From positions 1 to 7,038 of the forward strand of contig CAMDBQ010000073.1 of the NCBI GenBank assembly GCA_945889365.1: a DNA stretch of 7,038 nucleotides, read 5' to 3'. Shown piece after piece: positions 6,365 to 7,038 of this stretch. The stretch comes from Legionella genomosp. 1 (GTDB taxonomy: Bacteria; Pseudomonadota; Gammaproteobacteria; Legionellales; Legionellaceae). The first letter of the stretch is position 1, and each line of letters begins with the position of its first letter. A program made the translations under genes and the position numbers. The notes under the pieces are model-generated. The model ran no database searches. It was not told the DNA's origin and saw nothing but the letters and a program-made list of their open reading frames with translations.

Positions 6365-6881
6365 TCTGATTGCCGCAATAGATGAAAACCGTGGTATGGG
6401 TAAAGATAATAATCTGCTTTGCCACTTACCAGCAGATTTGAAGCATTTCAAGCAACTCACGCTAGGTAAGCCTGTGATCATGGGCAGGAAAACATTTGAA
6501 TCCATGGGTAAGCCGTTGCCAGGACGTCTTAATATAGTATTGAGCACAAAACCACACACTATAGACGGGGTAACCATGGTTCATACTTTGAATCAAGCGT
6601 TTGAATTGGTTCAATATCAACCAGAAATTATGGTTATAGGAGGTGCCGGAGTATATGAGCAGGCACTACCGCTCGCTAACCGAGTCTATTTAACAGTGAT
6701 TCATCATAAATTTGAGGCAGATGTATTTTTTCCGAAACTGGATTTAAGAGCCTGGTCTTTATTAAATAAGAGCGATTGGTCTCATGATGAAAAGAACAGT
6801 TACGACATGACATTCTACCATTACGAACGAAGATCAACCAAGCTGTACTCCTGCACATCTATTGGCGACTGTGCCCAGTAA
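6351..6881 (+). CDS. folA: Dihydrofolate reductase with C-terminal extension
   Basis: FolA reduces dihydrofolate to tetrahydrofolate with NADPH and is the target of trimethoprim. The 176 residues compare with 159 in E. coli. Visible are ISLIAAIDENRGMG (4-17, start of the fold and Met20-type loop), HLPADLKHF with the catalytic acid Asp29 (Asp27 of E. coli), KPVIMGRKTFESMGKPLPGR (40-59, NADPH and folate contacts including Arg59), VIGGAGVYEQALP (95-107, conserved Gly-Gly) and YLTVIHHKFEADVFFP (113-128). Two residues differ from most bacterial enzymes: Leu23-Cys24 replace the usual Pro-Trp (Pro21-Trp22 in E. coli). After YERR, where the E. coli protein ends, 15 more residues follow (STKLYSCTSIGDCAQ). 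The start ATG has AGGA at 6341-6344, six bases upstream, and lies inside the pdxA end, indicating coupled expression. No terminator follows, and the rRNA-type promoter begins within 30 bases. Confidence 0.95.
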   Translation: MAIISLIAAIDENRGMGKDNNLLCHLPADLKHFKQLTLGKPVIMGRKTFESMGKPLPGRLNIVLSTKPHTIDGVTMVHTLNQAFELVQYQPEIMVIGGAGVYEQALPLANRVYLTVIHHKFEADVFFPKLDLRAWSLLNKSDWSHDEKNSYDMTFYHYERRSTKLYSCTSIGDCAQ

Positions 6882-6883
6882 AT

Positions 6884-6936
6884 ATGATGAAATAAATGTA
6901 AAAAGTATTTGACATGCTGCGCCAGATGAGTAGAAT
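6884..6936 (+). promoter_or_regulatory. Ribosomal RNA-type promoter with UP-like element
   Basis: A perfect -35 TTGACA (6909-6914) and a 5-of-6 -10 TAGAAT (6931-6936) are separated by 16 bases, the short spacer usual in rrn P1 promoters. The 25 bases upstream (6884-6908) are rich in A and T with A tracts, like an UP element. A GC-containing discriminator, ACGCAG, follows the -10, as expected for growth-rate and ppGpp control. Transcription probably begins around 6941-6944. This is the strongest promoter in the window, and the leader motifs downstream support its assignment to an rRNA operon. Confidence 0.88.
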
Positions 6937-6944
6937 ACGCAGCA

Positions 6945-6957
6945 CGCCTTCGGGGCG
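6945..6957 (+). promoter_or_regulatory. boxB-like hairpin in the rrn leader
   Basis: CGCC (6945-6948) pairs with GGCG (6954-6957) around a TTCGG loop. It sits just before the boxA-like element, the position of boxB in rrn antitermination regions. It is not a terminator because no T tract follows. Confidence 0.45.
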
Positions 6958-6959
6958 AC

Positions 6960-6970
6960 GTTCATTAAGA
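6960..6970 (+). promoter_or_regulatory. boxA-like antitermination element, degenerate
   Basis: GTTCATTAAGA matches the E. coli boxA core GCTCTTTAACA at 8 of 11 positions. BoxA binds NusB-NusE (S10) to make RNA polymerase resist Rho on rRNA operons. Its place between the hairpin and the TGTGTGGGC (boxC) motif supports the call. Confidence 0.5.
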
Positions 6971-6985
6971 AGAAGAGAAGACAAA

Positions 6986-6999
6986 CTGTGTGGGCGCTC
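6986..6999 (+). promoter_or_regulatory. boxC-type conserved rrn leader motif
   Basis: CTGTGTGGGCGCTC is nearly identical to the motif that follows boxA in the E. coli 16S leader. It is the clearest single sign that an rRNA operon begins here. Confidence 0.7.
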
Positions 7000-7038
7000 T
7001 AAAGAATTCGAGTGCGATGAAGTACATAGTAGTAAAGT

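Larger units (their letters stand above)
6943..7038 (+). ncRNA. 5' leader of a 16S rRNA operon (precursor rRNA, continues past window)
   Basis: The region after the promoter has the order known from E. coli rrn leaders: a small hairpin, a boxA-like element, then CTGTGTGGGCGCTC (6986-6999), which closely resembles the E. coli leader sequence CTGTGTGGGCACTC. No mature 16S start (AGAGTTTGAT) appears before the window ends, so only the leader is present. A 6-base stem, GCGCTC with GAGTGC (6994-6999 with 7010-7015, one G-U pair), may help precursor folding. The assignment rests on recognised leader motifs and would be settled by the bases that follow. Confidence 0.82.

Noticed and set aside
6945..6957. 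Hairpin after folA as a rho-independent terminator
   Set aside because: The stem is only four base pairs, no T tract follows, and it lies downstream of a strong promoter within an rRNA leader.

Overview
The window reads as ordinary chromosomal DNA from a gammaproteobacterium with a moderately AT-rich genome. The gene set (amgK-murU divergent from lptD-surA-pdxA) is the neighbourhood known from Pseudomonas and relatives. The LptD N-terminal region (a CLGW and CHGSY cysteine arrangement) and the base composition suggest Legionellales (Legionella/Coxiella-like). That placement is an inference from remembered family features, not from a search.

Left part (1-1427, minus strand): two genes of cell-wall recycling, amgK (complete) and murU (cut by the window edge), overlap by ATGA. 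They convert recovered N-acetylmuramate to its 1-phosphate and then to UDP-MurNAc. A 37-base gap separates them from the divergent rightward cluster. A plausible extended -10 for lptD and a perfect TATAAT for amgK lie in and around this gap, so the two 5' leaders probably overlap.

Middle part (1465-6881, plus strand): lptD (outer-membrane LPS insertase), surA (periplasmic chaperone that helps fold LptD and other barrels), pdxA (pyridoxal phosphate synthesis) and folA (dihydrofolate reductase). The last three are tightly packed. Between surA and pdxA is a 9-codon reading frame that overlaps both by ATGA. It is bounded by an 8-base direct repeat, as though a 26-base insertion had split a former direct surA-pdxA overlap. 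pdxA overlaps folA by 14 bases, and the rsmA-apaG-apaH genes that lie between them in E. coli are absent here. FolA has unusual residues beside the catalytic Asp and a 15-residue C-terminal extension.

Right end (6882-7038): no terminator is seen after folA. A textbook rRNA-type promoter (AT-rich upstream element, TTGACA, 16-base spacer, TAGAAT) follows, then a leader with a small hairpin, a boxA-like element and the conserved CTGTGTGGGCGCTC motif of 16S rRNA leaders. A ribosomal RNA operon almost certainly begins just beyond the window.

No mobile element, CRISPR array, tRNA or defence system is visible, and no non-coding stretch exceeds 157 bases. The novelty is in small-scale architecture: the surA-pdxA bridge, the FolA oddities and the folA-rrn junction. 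I see no undescribed multi-gene system.
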